Part shown: in pieces, positions 20,761 to 34,400 of the stretch | Layout: each line of letters begins with the position of its first letter | Position numbering within the stretch: position 1 is the first letter of the stretch | Source: Allolobophora icterica | Lineage: Eukaryota; Annelida; Clitellata; Crassiclitellata; Lumbricidae | Direction: 5' to 3' | Assembly: GCA_963556255.1 (NCBI GenBank) | Contig: OY744605.1 | Location: forward strand, 312,352 to 376,351 | DNA length: 64,000 nucleotides | Program-made: the position numbers and the translations under genes | Notes under the pieces: generated by a model | The model's input: only the letters and a program-made list of their open reading frames with translations | Databases searched by the model: none | Told to the model about the DNA's origin: nothing

Positions 20761-21744
20761 AAAAACTGATATATCATGGACAATAACAAAAATGTCATTA
20801 GACTTCATTAAAGGCACTAAAGACAATAACAATAAAAAATATTGATATTAAAATTCTTATCCCAAAATAACCTTTCAGCTGTGGAAATATCTTGCTCAAG
20901 GTAAAAAGAAATCTCTGTAAATCACACAACATATTATAATAAAAATCATTATTATTGATTAATACCATAATTATCAATATTTTCCCAATTTATGTGCAAG
21001 CCTCTCAGATCGACCTACAAGGAAATTATTGCAGGACTAAGAATATACGACGCCTCACTTAGGTTTCCAACTGAGCTCGTGAACGCCACGGAATCGAAAT
21101 ACTGCAGAGATAACAAAATGCGATAAATTGGTCGATTGTCTCATTTTGAATCACGAAAATACCATCATCACTGCTTATAATAGCGAAGAATATAACTAAC
21201 AAACTACTGAAGCTTATTAACAGAAGAGCTAGTAGCATCCTTCACAGGACATGTTACAGTTAGTTAAACTGCAAGTTGCACACAGATAACAAACATCTTT
21301 GTAGCAGTTCTTTGGTGACAATTGTAGCACTTTGTCTTCATTTCAAAGGTCAAACACAGTTCATGGAATAATAGAACAATGGTTATGTCGTTTCCTTTGT
21401 AAGTTGGTCATTGCTCTTAGTTTTTAGCAAAAACCCTGAACAAAAACAAACCGAAATCTGTTCATAAAGAAGCCAAGTATTTTCCCGTTGAAAAAGCTTA
21501 AAATCTGAATAAGTTCATCAAAAGTTAAAAACTTAGGATAAGTTTTAAAACCAACAAAAACGATTTTCAAAATGTTGAATTCATGAGAATTACAAACAGA
21601 ACACAAGTTAAAGTAAACTGCTTTTGTTCTACCTTTAAAACAGAAACCAAAACAACAATGACATAATTCGCTGAGTTGCTTATAAAAACCTTGAAGAAGA
21701 AAATGAAAGCGAAATACCCGAATTGTCTGGTGAATCTGTTGGTT

Positions 21745-24700
21745 CTAACTGTGCTTAGCGGAATGAGTGGAATTATTCTGATCGCTTCCATCGTCTGAAG
21801 AGGATGAGGATGATGACTCGCTTCGTTCTACGATTCGCTTGACAGGCAAAGGTAAAGTGCTTCGATCCTGACTGTAAACAAATCAAGAAATCACACCTTA
21901 ATTGAGACTGATGTACATACATGATACCTCTAACCCCGTGCCCTACTCTATAATATTAGAGTTACCCTTCAAACCCTTGCATCACCCAATCACAATTTAC
22001 ATTACCTTTGGACACCTAGTCATCCCCTCTAACCTTCTGCTCTACCCTTAGAAATCTTGCCCTAAACTCAGAAATCTTGGTCCACCCATTAACACCATCC
22101 CTACCCTCAGAAATCTTGCCCCAACCTCAGAAATCTTGGCTCACCCTTAAACACCAATCCCTCCCTAAGCTCAAATATCTTGTTCCAACCTCAGAAATCT
22201 TGACCCACCGTTTAATACCAATCCCTACCCTAATAAATCTTGCTCCAACCTCAGAATTCTAGACCCACCCTTTAACACCATGCCCTACCCTCAGAATTCT
22301 TGGCCCACCCTTTAACACCACGCCCCACCCTCATAAATCTTGTCCCACACCCCAGACCAACCATCCAATCAATCCGTCTGACCTTGGAATGCTCCTCTTA
22401 AAGCTTTTCGTGCGTTGTGTAATGCGAATGGAGTCGTGAATAGGAAGACCCGGTCCTCCTTGCTTCTTGTGAATTGAAGTCGACGACTGGACGGCCTTGT
22501 TCTGTTTGAAACCACCTGGACACCAGATGGCACACAACAAACATGTATAAAAACCAATGAGAGAAAGACGCACAGCAGACGACGCTAGTCGCTGTAACCA
22601 GCTTCAAACGAGAATCTAGGAAAGAAAAATTGTATCAGTTTGTTTTGCAAGAACTTTGACCAAACTGAATTTATTATATTTCTCTATTTATTATGCATCA
22701 CTATCTAATGACTTAACATCCGTCAATGGCAATTGTGAGTGAAGGACTTGGCTCCAGTAACCATCTCAGGGAATGAGCTTCAAACCCATACTCTCTGCAT
22801 TATGAGCCAAGCACCCCAACCAATCGGCTACTATGCCCCAACAAAAGATATTCCCATGCACAGAGTGGGTTTGATCCACCAACCTAAGGATTACTAGGTT
22901 AGCCACTACAGTCCTCCACTTAACCAAATGACCTATTTTCAGAATTAGTCTCTTCTTTCTTGTTAACAGCCTCAACAAAGATCTACGATCAAGAAATATC
23001 GACTTACACAGTCATCTCGATCCCTTCAACCATTGGTACAGGTTATACAAACATACAAACAAGGCATTCGATCATGATCCTGTCTTTAACGTAACAGTGT
23101 AAAACCATAGTATTTTGGAAACTGTTCTTAACAGCAAAATCAACTAGAAGAAGAAATTATCCATTCAACGATTCGTCTGCTTCTTGTACTGACCTGAAGG
23201 AGTCTTCTTAATTTCCGCAGATTTGCCATTTTCCCCCTCCATCTCTACCCTCCCTTGCGATGGCAACCTGTCGCCTGCAAGAGTCAGGAAGAGGGAATCC
23301 ACTGCAATGCTTGAAGATGGGCGTTCAGTTTTCTGATCTATGTTAACCAAGGTCTGCTGATCAGGAGACGGATGTGAAGCGGGAAACACGGGCTGCCTGG
23401 AAACATCTGATTCTTGCAAATAACGCGCAGAGGAGGTCGAAGTAGATGAAACCGATGGAGGAACGTTGTAGCGTATGCTTCCATGATCGACCCCATGCTG
23501 CCTATGACCCTCTTGACCATCTTTGGCACCCTCGTTCAGTCCATGTGTATGGGGGTGCTGTTGACTGGGTCTGTCTCCGTTGACAGGCACCTGACGTTCA
23601 GTCTTCTCCCCGATGCACTGTGGTCGGTTGTAGAAGTCGTTGCCAGAGGCAGTCGACATCGAAAGTCCCGGGATGTTATAGAGACCAAGGTCCCCTTGAC
23701 CACTTGCTGGTCTCCCAGGTTTTGGAATGTCATAGTCCTCCGATGGATTGTAGCTTGATCTGTAACGACTGCTTCGCTCCTGATCGAAACCCATGCAACC
23801 GCGTCCACCATAACTCCTTCGATCACTCTTCTGTCTGGGCAGATTGGAAGAGGAGATGCCCCCTGTCACCGGTTGAGATTTTGGAATGTTGTAGAAGTCC
23901 TCCCCTTGACTGACGTGCTTTCTCTTGTCCTGCTCAGATTTTGGAACGTTATACAAATCTTCTGAATCTGGTCTTAAATTCTGTGGAATATTCCTCCAGT
24001 TGTCACCCTGCTGCTGGTTCCAGTTGGCACCATTTACCTGGCCCTGGTTCCAGTTGTCAACACCTGTCTGACGCTCGTTCCAGGTGGCACTGGGCTTTGG
24101 CACATTGTAGCAATCATCACTGTCTTGTGTAAACCGTTTTGGTTTCGGAGGAGGGACATGACGGAACGCGTCCACCGGATCTCGCACGTTCATATCCTGG
24201 CGTTTGGCAGGTAGTACATGAGGCGCTGCCTCAGACGTGTTCTGTGGGACGTTATACCATTCATTTCCATCATCCCTTATCTTCTCTTCCGACGCTCCCA
24301 GTCCAGAGTCTCCACCCACTGATTTGTATCTGGTTGACGGAGGTATGTTGTAGGAATCATCCTTTGGAGGCTGTACGGTGTTGTACCTGGACGGTGGAGA
24401 ATTGTACCAACTGTCATCAGAGGGTTGTGTGTTGTACCTGGATGGTGGAGAATTGTACCAATCATCACCCGAAGTCTCATGCAGTTTATCCTTCATCATT
24501 CTTTCCTCTGCATCACTGCTGCGTTCATAGTATTTCTGCTTCGGAAGGTCGTAGTCCATATCTCGAATGGGTTCAACCATAGTAACAGGAGCTTTAGGGC
24601 CCGTCTTCTCTGGAGGTATAGGCGGCAGTTCCATGAACTCCCTACCTTCTCCTGGCAAATGCCCTGGTTTACGTGCGGTTGGGGAAAACCGGTCGAGTTC

Positions 24701-27038
24701 TGGAAATGACCCGGCAGACTTCAGGCTCGACGGCACTCCTGGCGGAGAAGCTAGTCGAGACGATCCCGGTGGAGAAGCCATCCGCAAACCGTCGTCCACG
24801 ACATCCCGGCGGTTTTCTAGATAACCCTTTGAAGCATCGAGGAGATTCGGTTCGGATATGTTCAGCCGAGAGAAAGGAGCGGCTGGAGTGGACGGAACTG
24901 GACGCATAGGAGGAGGCGCCGGAGACAGAAGGCCACTGGACGACTGGCCAAAGTTAGGATGTGCCTGATGGGTCAAAGGTCGTGGCTGGAGTGTCTGCCT
25001 GGAGCTGCCAGGTATTCCCATCGGCTGTGACAAGTGCAACGTCCGCACAGACAGACCAACATGTCTTGGCTGAAGATGCAACTGGGGACTGAGGCTGTCG
25101 TCTGCCATAGAAGGAAAACAACAGATACAGCGTTAACTCATTCACTGTGAACTAGAAACGCTAGCAAGAGTGTAGTTGAGAAAAGCCTCTGAGTCATTTT
25201 TCTAGTTTCTTTAACATTTATCTTGTTTCAGTAATCAGTGCTATTCTATTTTTTTCTTGTTCTTGTCTGTAGTTGTGCAATGCTTGTTGTTGGACTTGAA
25301 ATAATCCTTTGACTTGAAATAATTACAAATTATGTCAATTGTTTCATTTTGATAATTTGTCTATTTTGATAATTTGACTGCTTGAAAATTCAGTTATATT
25401 TGAAATATATGTCGTTTTCCAAGTTTCTCTGATATAGTACTTTTTACTTAAAATATAAGCGCAAAAAATGTTCTTTTTAAAAATATCCCCATCAGTGGAA
25501 ATTTCTTAAAAAACCCTCTGCAACAAAGCCAACCCTCAACCCAAATGCAGATAGAATTTCTCGTTTTTCTGACCTATTTCAACCAGACTTTTCCAGCAGC
25601 TTATGATCATCTGCTACTTCAAGCAGCTTCAAACAGCCATTGACTGATGCCTTATGCATAGTGAAAAAGACACTACATAAGTCATTAAATCAGATTAATC
25701 AAACTGTATCGATCTTGGTTATCTAAGACTGCTAGCAGTTCATAAGATTCTCTCAAACCATAATATTTTCCATCTTATCTTAATCTTCAAACATTCCGTT
25801 AGCTCCACATATAAATATCAGAAAAGGCATCTTGCGGTGATCTGGGAACATTCAAATGATTTTGAAACAGATATCTAACCATTTTCGGTCAGTCCCAAAA
25901 CCTGGCAGAGTCGGTTGACCCATTTGTTCATCTCGACCTCGGTGTCCGCAGCCAAGTAGTAGGTGCGCAGTTGGTTCTTGTGCATTGTCCGAAGACCAAA
26001 GACATGTTCAAAGATCTCAGAGTCCAGACTCGACAAGACTTCCTCACAGTCAGACAGATTTATCGTTCCGCACTTGTTGTGCAATTTCTTGCTTGAGTAG
26101 TATTCGAGAATCGCCGTACGGGCGTCCGGAATGCCATCGACGGTCGGTGGTGCATACAGAACGAAATATCGTTTTCGCCATTTCTAAAAGAAATGCCCAG
26201 AAGCAGGTCCTTAGTGAGACCGATGTTTTCATTCAGATGCAGAACCTTTTCAACTTATTAAAGGAAATCACAGTTATTAACTACTTATGCAAACCGGTGG
26301 CTGGTCCAGTGGTATAGCAGATCTAAACTTAATAATTAATTTTATTAATCTTATTAAATACTTAATAACTTTGTTACTCTTATTATTTCGGTTTATTGAT
26401 GGTATTAAGCCATGAAGTTGCTGCTGCTCACAGGTGTCAGCACGACTCAACAGCATCTCTAAATGCTGCAACAAGCAAACCTCTGGATACATTAAACAAC
26501 AGCTTTGAAATCCATAAGATGCTTTGAAGAGGCTCTGGAAAGGTGCTACATAACAAATACAGACAGACGTTTGGAATTCCTCCTCACTTGAGGCAGATGA
26601 TGGAGAAGTCTGCATTTAAATTATTCCAGTGATTTATAGGTCTGACATAAAACATCCAAACTTCAATTAGAGGAGGCTGTCATAGGAGACACGTTCCTGA
26701 GCTGCTGCCCACTTTGGTGGACACGGGCTTTTTTTTACACGTACCTCAGTATCTGTCAAAAGTGCGACTAAATACAAGAGCGAGTGCCCCACGGATAAGA
26801 ATGCGGCCATTATGACAATTCCAAAAAAATTCAAAGCAAACAAGGCCATTTCAATCTTCCTTCGTATACTTAAATAACCCTGGAAGCTAATCTAAAACAA
26901 ATAAATAACCGCGAAGATCAACATGCGCTATAAAACTAATTTGAATCGACCAAACGGAACACTTACGGATCCAAAGAGTTTAAACTGCTTCTTTTCTGGC
27001 GGCGATTTCGTCAGCCACCCCTGAAGGATCGCTTCCAT
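21745..27038 (-). CDS. GAB1: GAB/DOS-family docking protein, PH domain plus YxxP array
   Basis: GAB proteins are cytoplasmic adaptors recruited to membranes by a PH domain and phosphorylated below receptor tyrosine kinases to bind SH2 proteins. Exons on the minus strand: 26967-27038 (ATG), 25880-26183, 23194-25101, 22383-22515 and 21745-21871 (stop TAG); all phases join, giving about 846 residues. The first 125 residues form the PH domain: GWLTKSPPEKK, then WRKRYFVL, LEYY and AADTEVEMNKWV, matching vertebrate GAB PH domains closely. The 636-residue third exon is disordered, with about 12 YxxP motifs (YNVP, YNIP, YDIP, YNSP, YDLP) and one PPPKPKR-type SH3 ligand. Exon 4 carries TKSFKRS, resembling the GAB SPITRSF region; exon 5 ends in an acidic Ser-rich tail. 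No YVPM or C-terminal SHP2-type VDY site is visible. The symbol is family level only. Exons 4-5 are less certain than 1-3. Confidence 0.82.
21955..22345 (+). repeat. Degenerate tandem repeat in the last GAB intron
   Basis: Alternating CCTCAGAAATCTTG and CACCCTTTAACACCA blocks in units of about 55-60 bp, roughly six copies, between GAB exons 4 and 5. Confidence 0.8.
22712..22843 (-). mobile_element. SINE family A copy in the third intron of GAB's coding region
   Basis: The plus strand shows AATTGTGAGTGAAGGACTTG, AAACCCATACTCTCTGCATT and CCAACCAATCGGCTACTATG: body, B box and A box in reverse. A second tRNA-like stretch (GGGTTTGATCC, 22866-22925) follows at once. Confidence 0.75.
23194..25101 (-). 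CDS. GAB1: GAB exon 3, disordered phosphotyrosine-docking region
   Basis: The exon starts after the acceptor ATGGCAG (the ATG at 25106-25108 is intronic) and ends at TCAG|GTCAGT. It encodes proline-rich N-terminal sequence and then repeated blocks such as WYNSPPSRYNT (duplicated near 24370-24470), CYNVPK, LYNVPK, FYNIPK, DYDIPK and FYNRPQ. YxxP is the consensus for Crk-type SH2 domains; PPPKPKR at about 24131-24155 resembles a Grb2 SH3 ligand. Confidence 0.82.
25880..26183 (-). CDS. GAB1: GAB exon 2, most of the PH domain
   Basis: This exon of 101 codons plus one base encodes KWRKRYFVLY, an inserted loop (APPTVDGIPDARTA), LEYYSSKK, the DLN-like INLSDCEEV strand and the C-terminal helix EMNKWVNRLCQVLGL. 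This order is the GAB-type PH domain. Phase 0 entry follows FGS|GTAAGT of exon 1. Confidence 0.9.
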
Positions 27039-27732
27039 CTGTCTACCTGCTTTGTGAAATTAGATGGTTCTAGGAAAATCTTTGATTAATAAATGAATAT
27101 AAAAATTAAAGATTGTAAAACTTTTATTCAACCAAAATCCTGTTTACGGCATGTAATCTCGCTCAATGACGAGATCTCGCGACTTTAATCTGCCTCCCTA
27201 ACTCTCTTTCTTCTACGGGCTTTATGGTGCTCAATTCTTCGATTAGGAAACAAATTTTCATTTGCTGTTCGGATTCTGCACATTAATACAGAGAATCTAA
27301 AAATCCTTTAGCTGATTTTCATTGTCCCCGATACTACCTTGTCACGCTTATGCATAGCTAAGAAACTGAGTAAATTATGAATTTATGATCCTTCTTGGTT
27401 TTGATCGGAATCAACACGAACTTTGGCATTTACAACAGTACAACGATTTTGCTTAGGCTAATAGATGCCATCGACTGATGCCGTGAGCATCATTATACTT
27501 CCGCTACAGAAGTTCTTATACATTAGATGACCTCTGTCTGCGCTCACCAGTCTGGTAGTACTGACGATGCCAACCTTAACTTCCTTAAGCCTAGCCTAAC
27601 TGCCCGTTTATCCACGTTAGGCTGTCTGTCCTTTAGGCTTGACATTTTCACACTAACAGATAGGTATCAATCGATATCTTCTGGACTGCCACATTTAGCT
27701 CAAGTAGCCTTAGAGCACAGTGGGTGATTGTG

Positions 27733-27925
27733 GGACACAGTGGCTGACTGGTTATAGCGCTCGGCCTGTAACGCGTAGAGTATGGGTTTGAGTCTTGCCA
27801 CAGGCAGTTACCATGTAGGGACCTTGAGCAAGTCCTCTCACAATTGCTCAGCACCGTCGATGTTCTGTCATGTTCACTTCTGAACTTTGCACGGAGGGTA
27901 ATATCAGATACAGTTGTATTGTATA
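27733..27925 (+). mobile_element. SINE family A copy between GAB and WBP4
   Basis: TGGCTGACTGGTTATAGCGC, GGGTTTGAGTCTTG, then GACCTTGAGCAAGTCCTCTC and TGCTCAGCACCGTCGATG. It extends to the tail GGAGGGTAATATCAGATACA, also seen in the 61.5-kb copy. It lies in the presumed GAB promoter or 5' UTR region. Confidence 0.8.
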
Positions 27926-28481
27926 GAAGGCTGATTCAGTTCATGATCCACGGTATAATTATGAATGGGGATAAGAGTAGCAATAAAGGAGAAGCCTGAA
28001 CTATTATACACGGCTTTGTTATTGTTCAACGTGCCCAAAAATGGTCAATAGTCTACACTACATGTAATCATCCCAAGAGCAGACAATTCATTTTATAAAA
28101 GCGATCGACTTCATCTGAAACATCAGGAAAGACATAATCTGACTTCCATTCAACAACACAGAGAAACACAGCAACAACACATAGGAATCCTCTGTTCTCC
28201 TCCTCTGCTAGTCACTGCCATGACCAGCGCAGCCTTCAACGACAGCTTTCTCAGAAGTTTCTCTAGACATCAGACCAGTAGAGGGTTACTTTACTTGACT
28301 GGAGGCAAATACAATTTCCTTAAAATACTGCATTCTGAAACAGTTCTCAAACGATGCTTAACAAACACCACTGTTCAACTGTCTTCTAGACACTAAAGCA
28401 CTTTACCAAACGTCAATTTTCCACTTGACATGTAATGTTCCACTCGTAGTTCAATTGATTAAATCTTGAAATCACATGTTG

Positions 28482-31400
28482 TCACGTGTCTTGGTCGTCT
28501 GCTCGGCGGATGTTTCCTTTCACAGCTCCAGAGTTCAATTTCCGCTTTTTAAATTCAACCGGTTTTGATCCTGTCGATCGAATGCCTAACGATTCGACCG
28601 TCTTCTCCTTAAATTTGATCTTCGGTTCTGCGGCAAGAACGATCGTTCTTACTTCAGTTGCGTTATTGTTCACTGGTAACTGGAGGTCCACCACTGGTTC
28701 ACTGAAAAACATCACAGATAGGATTAGAAATTGGTCAAGCATACAGATTTTGCTCTTCCACCAACCAATGACCACCACCACCAACAAATCTGACCATAGC
28801 ATCATATTCCCTCCCTGGCTCGACTCCCCAACTCTGACCTGGCAACAAAACTGTCTACAACCTTACTCTTGTTAAGCTGATTTGATATAATGCTGGTGAA
28901 TAAGTTAATCTCTCTGAAGCGGCTTTTGTGTGGCACAATGGCAAATTTATATAGTGCCACTTAAAGAGAATCATCAAAGGTGAAACCGACCTAACAAAAC
29001 GAACAAACTGAACGCAATCCAACAGAAAGGTCATCAAGTGTTTGCGGAAATGAGGCAAAAGAGGGTGAGGGGTTCATGTCGCAGGTTAATCCCTTCTAAG
29101 ACGTCTTGTGCAGGGTTAAGTTTAACTGGAAAAGAATGACTATGATGGGCCCTCCATCAAGTACAGCATTACCATTAATCAACATCATTGAAAGAAGTCT
29201 TATCCAAATGTAATCAAGTTGACATGAAACAAGTAGAAAATTCACGACACGCCATTAGCATTTAACAGATGACTCAGATGGTGGAGTTGCAGAAGAAAGA
29301 AAAGAAATGAAGGAGAAATTAATCCAGAATGATCCCCTGCACTACAAATGAAGAGCATCAACCACGGCTTTAAGAACGGCCGTGACAGAAGTCTCAATCT
29401 AGCCAAGGAACTCATGCTGCGTGTGCAGTAAGCATTCTTCAATTTCACGAGTTAAATGTTCTGACAGTGACAGTGCAAGTATTCCGACTCACAGCAGAAA
29501 TTTACAAGTAGAATAAGTGAAGCTTCTAACCTTTCATCTTTCAATTCTTGCCACTCTCCATAAACCGAATCTCTTGGTCTCTTCCGAACAGGTTCAACTT
29601 TCTCTTCCACCTCTTCTTCTTCCTCTGTCGCTGGTGATTTCGGTGGTGGAGACTTATTCTCCGTCTCTGTACCTGCCTCCTAAGAACATGAAAATTCCAC
29701 ACAAAAACATGTACTGGGTTAATTACCAAAATAGTTACAGTTGGTTCACAGACAACTGTATTCATAAAAACAATGTTTATGTAGCATGATCAGATATCAA
29801 CGGAGAAATGGTGTCGTCATAAAACTGAGTTTTCTGCCACATGGAATCACAAGATGTAACATTTAAAATTGCTACCATTCAACCAAGAAAACAGAGACAA
29901 ATATTACCTTAGGACTGGACGACTTTTCATCATTATCAATATCAGCAGCAGCTGGTGCTGATGTCAACTCTTCTTCTTTGGTCTGGATGACATCGGTTGC
30001 TTCGGAAGATGGCAGCTCCCATTTCACTTCTACAGCACCACACATCAGAAGCAGGCATAGGTAAGAGATGTTACATATAGATAGTCAAATCCATATATAC
30101 ATTCATAGAAAATAGATATCCAAGCATGCACACACGATGGCATCCTCTGCCTCACATTTTCTGGAAGAGACAAGTAACATTCTAGACTGTCGATATAGAG
30201 GTCGGGGTTCAGTTCCCTGCTAGGGTAGAAACTGGCTTCAAGGTTTCAGTTCCATTTGACCTCTAGTCAACTCGGCCATAATGAGCACACTGTTGGTGGG
30301 AAGATGAGACGGTCAGGGAGAGGAATAAACTGAGACTAAGAAAATGAAGGCACCAACACTTCAAACCCATGGGTGCCTCTCTGAGTTAGCTCAAGGGACT
30401 CCCTCTATTTCTTACCAGGTATCTCAGTTTTCTTATCAACCTCTACCAATGACAACCTCAACCTATGACAACCTCTGTTGACTGATCAACGATTCCGTAA
30501 CTTCCTTAGAACATTATGGAAAGTAGAAATGTACCACAACTCATCGGCATAATACAACAACCCACAGAATCACGAACACACATGTGAAGATCAGGGACGT
30601 AACTAGCGTTGGGCTTGGGGGGGCTTAAGCCCCCCCAAACGAAGTTGAAGCCCCCCCAAACAAGTCAAGCCGTTGTATGCTTACGGCTAAAATTCGTATG
30701 AACACTGTATAAATGTTGCCATGTTCAAGGTTTAAGCCCCCCCAAACGAAAAATCCTAGTTACGTGCCTGGTGAAGATACTAATTACAGAAGTCTTAAAG
30801 AGGCGCATTTACATCAGTTGCAAACAGACAAAATTAACGTAACGTTTAAGTTGTCTGATGAATTCCAACTAAAAACCAAAACATCTAATAAAAGCATAAT
30901 ATTTAATAAAACAGTGATATTTATTTAAAAAGAGCGATGTGGAGCGCACTGAACCTCCTGTCTGAGTGTTCCAGTAGTAAGGATAGCCCTCTGCTGACTG
31001 CAATTGTTGCCAAACTGTGGCGCCATCTGTCCTCTGTTGACAATCGGAATCTGACTTTTGCACTGTCTTGTTGTTACCTAGAATACAGAACAAAGTGATT
31101 TTTATACAAAAACATAAGAAAATGGCCCTTATGATAACTTAATGTGATAGCCAGGTGTTAAAAACTTTATTTTCTTAGCCTCAGCTTACAAAGGCAAACT
31201 TCAGTCCTCTGCCTATTTTCTGATCCTCCCATCAACACCCCAGACAGCAACATTCCCTGTGCCCACAGAAGGCCCGAATTGTGGCACTGGTATCAACATT
31301 TGGCCAGCAATGGTTCCAACAAACGTGGCTTTCTGGGTCTGTACAGTCGATGAACTTTGTTAAACAGACGAATTCACTACAAAATGGAAATCTGTGATGC

Positions 31401-34400
31401 AAAACTTCAACAGATTTCAAGGTTTGTGATTGACTTTTAAATTTAATGCCTCTTAACTGATTTCATATATATGAGCCATAAAGAACTAAGTAAGTATTGC
31501 CTGAAATCCGAACTGGAACAAAGAACTATTCCGAAGGGTACAAAGCACTCTATTCTCAAGAGCACAAAAGTCTATACCCATGGGCACAAAGCAGCCTATT
31601 CTCAAGGTCAATATATTTAAAACACAAAGCTAGACTGTATTTGCAAGCTAAGTTTGCAACAAACATCCGGCCTACCTTCAGCAGAAGTTGAATTTCTGTC
31701 TTTTTCATTTCCTTTGGACTTGTTTTGATCACCCTTCTGTTAAAAACAACAGCAGCTTCATTGTCAGAATCTACTCGGAAGAGAAGAATTTCACAGACTG
31801 GCTCACAATGACAAAATCTGTTTTAGGTCTTTGCACAGATATAACCCAGACTCATCAGACATTAGCAAATTTGCTACCAATAAAAATTAAGTCTGAGTCA
31901 ACAAAGCTATCTGCAACTAGATTAGCATAATCCTGCTAAATTAATTTCTATAATCCTTTGCAGAAAGATTTCAACGCAGTTTCTGTCTAATTAAAGTTTA
32001 TGCAAAACTATTAAAACATTCTATAAAGCAACGTACCTTAGCATCCTTTGGCTGTGCTGAATCTTCAGGCACTTCCCATCTCGATTCTGCATAACGAATT
32101 CAATTTTTCATTCAAAACTTAAAATTTACGACTAACAGTCTTAGAAAATCAAAGACTTAAATCATCATAGTCATTGTTAACAATTCATTAGAGTTCAGAA
32201 ATAAAGACCGATTTAATTTCATAGCTACTGAGGAAATTTAAGTCTGGACTCTAACAATTGCCATCTTCCTCTTGCCTCCCTGCTACAAAACAAAACAGCT
32301 CGTAATAACATAACATAACATAACATAACAAGGGTTTTAAGTGGTTCAGAAGACGTGTAGTCTGTGTTAGAACCACTGCAAATTTACCTCGAACTCTTAA
32401 TAGCCCAATTTTCCTAGCTTCTTCTTAAAAGCTGTTATAGTGTCCACTGAGACAGTACTATCGTCCAAACCATTCCACAGGTCTACAACTCTTGCACTAA
32501 AGAATTTCTGCCCTAATGTTCCCTTCGGCCTCTTAAATAATTTATACCTGTGTCCCCGAGTTGCCTTGTTCGGTGCTAATTCAAAGAACCTCTCCCACTG
32601 CAGTGCTTCCTTTCCAGTGATAATCTTATAAGCTTCAATCAGATCTCCTCTGCTCCTCCTTTTCTCCAATGTTGTTAGTCCACACCTTTTCAACCTTTCT
32701 TCATAGCTCAGATCCTTGTAGCCCCAAATCATTTTCGTAGCTCTTCTTTGTACTTTCTCCAGTTTTTCCATGTCCTGTTTCAGGTATGGATTCCATACCT
32801 GGATGCAGTATTCCAACTGTGGCCTAACCAGTGATTTGTACAACCTTATTATTATATCTTTGTCTCTGGTGACTATTGTCCTTTTTATCATACCTAAAGT
32901 TGAATTAGCCTTTTTTGCTGCTTCAGCACATTGCCTTGAAGGTTTTGCACTCTTGTGCATAATCACTCCCAAGTCCCTTTCTTCATCACTCACTTTCAAC
33001 ACCGTGCCCCCCATTTCATATGAAAACTCGTTGTTTCTCCTCCCCATATGCATCACTGAGCACTTTTCCAAATTGAAGAGCATTTGCCAGTCTTGTGACC
33101 ATCTGAACATTCTTCTTAGATCTTCCCGCAGTATCTCTGCTTCTTCTTCATCATCCACTGCTCTACATAGTTTTGTATCATCCGCAAACTTAGAAATTTT
33201 AGATAAAATCCCATCGTCTATGTCATTAATAAAAAGTACGAAAAGCAGTGGCCCAAGCACTGATCCTTGTGGCACTCCACTTAGCACTGTCGTCCAGCCA
33301 GAATGTTTATCACCTATGCCCACCTTTTGTCTTCTACCTGATAACCAGCTTTGAATCCATCTTAGTACCTGCCCTCTAATCCCACCTGCTTGTAGCTTTT
33401 TGGCCAGCCTTACATGAGGTACTTTGTCAAATGCTTTGGCAAAATCTAAGTAAATTACATCTACAGGTTTTCCCTCGTCAATCCTCTCATAGACCTCGTC
33501 AAAGAACTCCAACAGATTTGTCAAACACGAACGGCCTTTGGTAAATCCATGTTGACTGCCCTTTATAATATCATGCTCATTCAAATGTTTTACTATGTTA
33601 TCCTTGATAATTCTTTCCATGACCTTGCACACCACACTGGTTAAACTGACTGGTCTGTAGTTACCTGGTTCACTTCTATTTCCCTTTTTAAACAGTGGCA
33701 CTATGAGTGCATCCTTCCATTCCCGTGGTACCTCTCCAGTCTGCATTGATTTATTGAAGATCTGGGCTAATGCCTCTCCAATTTCCTCCCTCACTTCATG
33801 TAAAAATTTTGGATGGAGTTCATCTATGCCCGGACTCTTGTCGGTTTTAAGTCTTTTCAGTTGCTCCACCACATTTTCCTTAGTAAACAGTACCTGTGTT
33901 AATCCCTTCTCGCCACAATCTACAAATATTTGTTTGGGCTCAGGTACATTTCCTAATTCTTCTAAAGTAAACACTGAGCTGAAATATTTATTGAGTACTT
34001 CAGCAGCTTCCACATCATCCACTATAACTTCTCCCATTCCTTCTTCTTTTTTCAATGGCCCAATTCTGTCTTTCCTCTTCTGCTTACTTCTGACATAGTT
34101 GTAGAAACTCTTACTATCCTCCTTTACATTCCTCGATAACTTCTGTTCAAAGTTTTGTATTGCTTTCTTGTTTGCATTATTGCAGCTGTTTCTTTTATTC
34201 ACATACTTGTTTCTTAACTTCTCAAGTCTGGCAACACTCTCTTGATCCAAATCCAGTCCCTTCTTTGTTTCCTTCTTCAACTTCTGTAAATTCTTCCATG
34301 CTTTGTGCTTTGCCCTTCTCTTTCTTTGAACCTCACGTGTTACCCAAGGCCTCTTCTTATTGGTTCTTTTGTGCTTCGGTATGTTTTCTTCGATAATCTC

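Noticed and set aside
23165..23193. GAB exon 3 reading on to a stop at 23165
   Set aside because: A GTCAGT donor at 23193 joins in phase to further coding exons. A read-through isoform ending here remains possible but is not preferred.
25102..25108. ATG at 25108 as start of a separate 647-residue protein
   Set aside because: The ATG lies in the acceptor ATGGCAG; the exon joins in phase to the PH-domain exons upstream.
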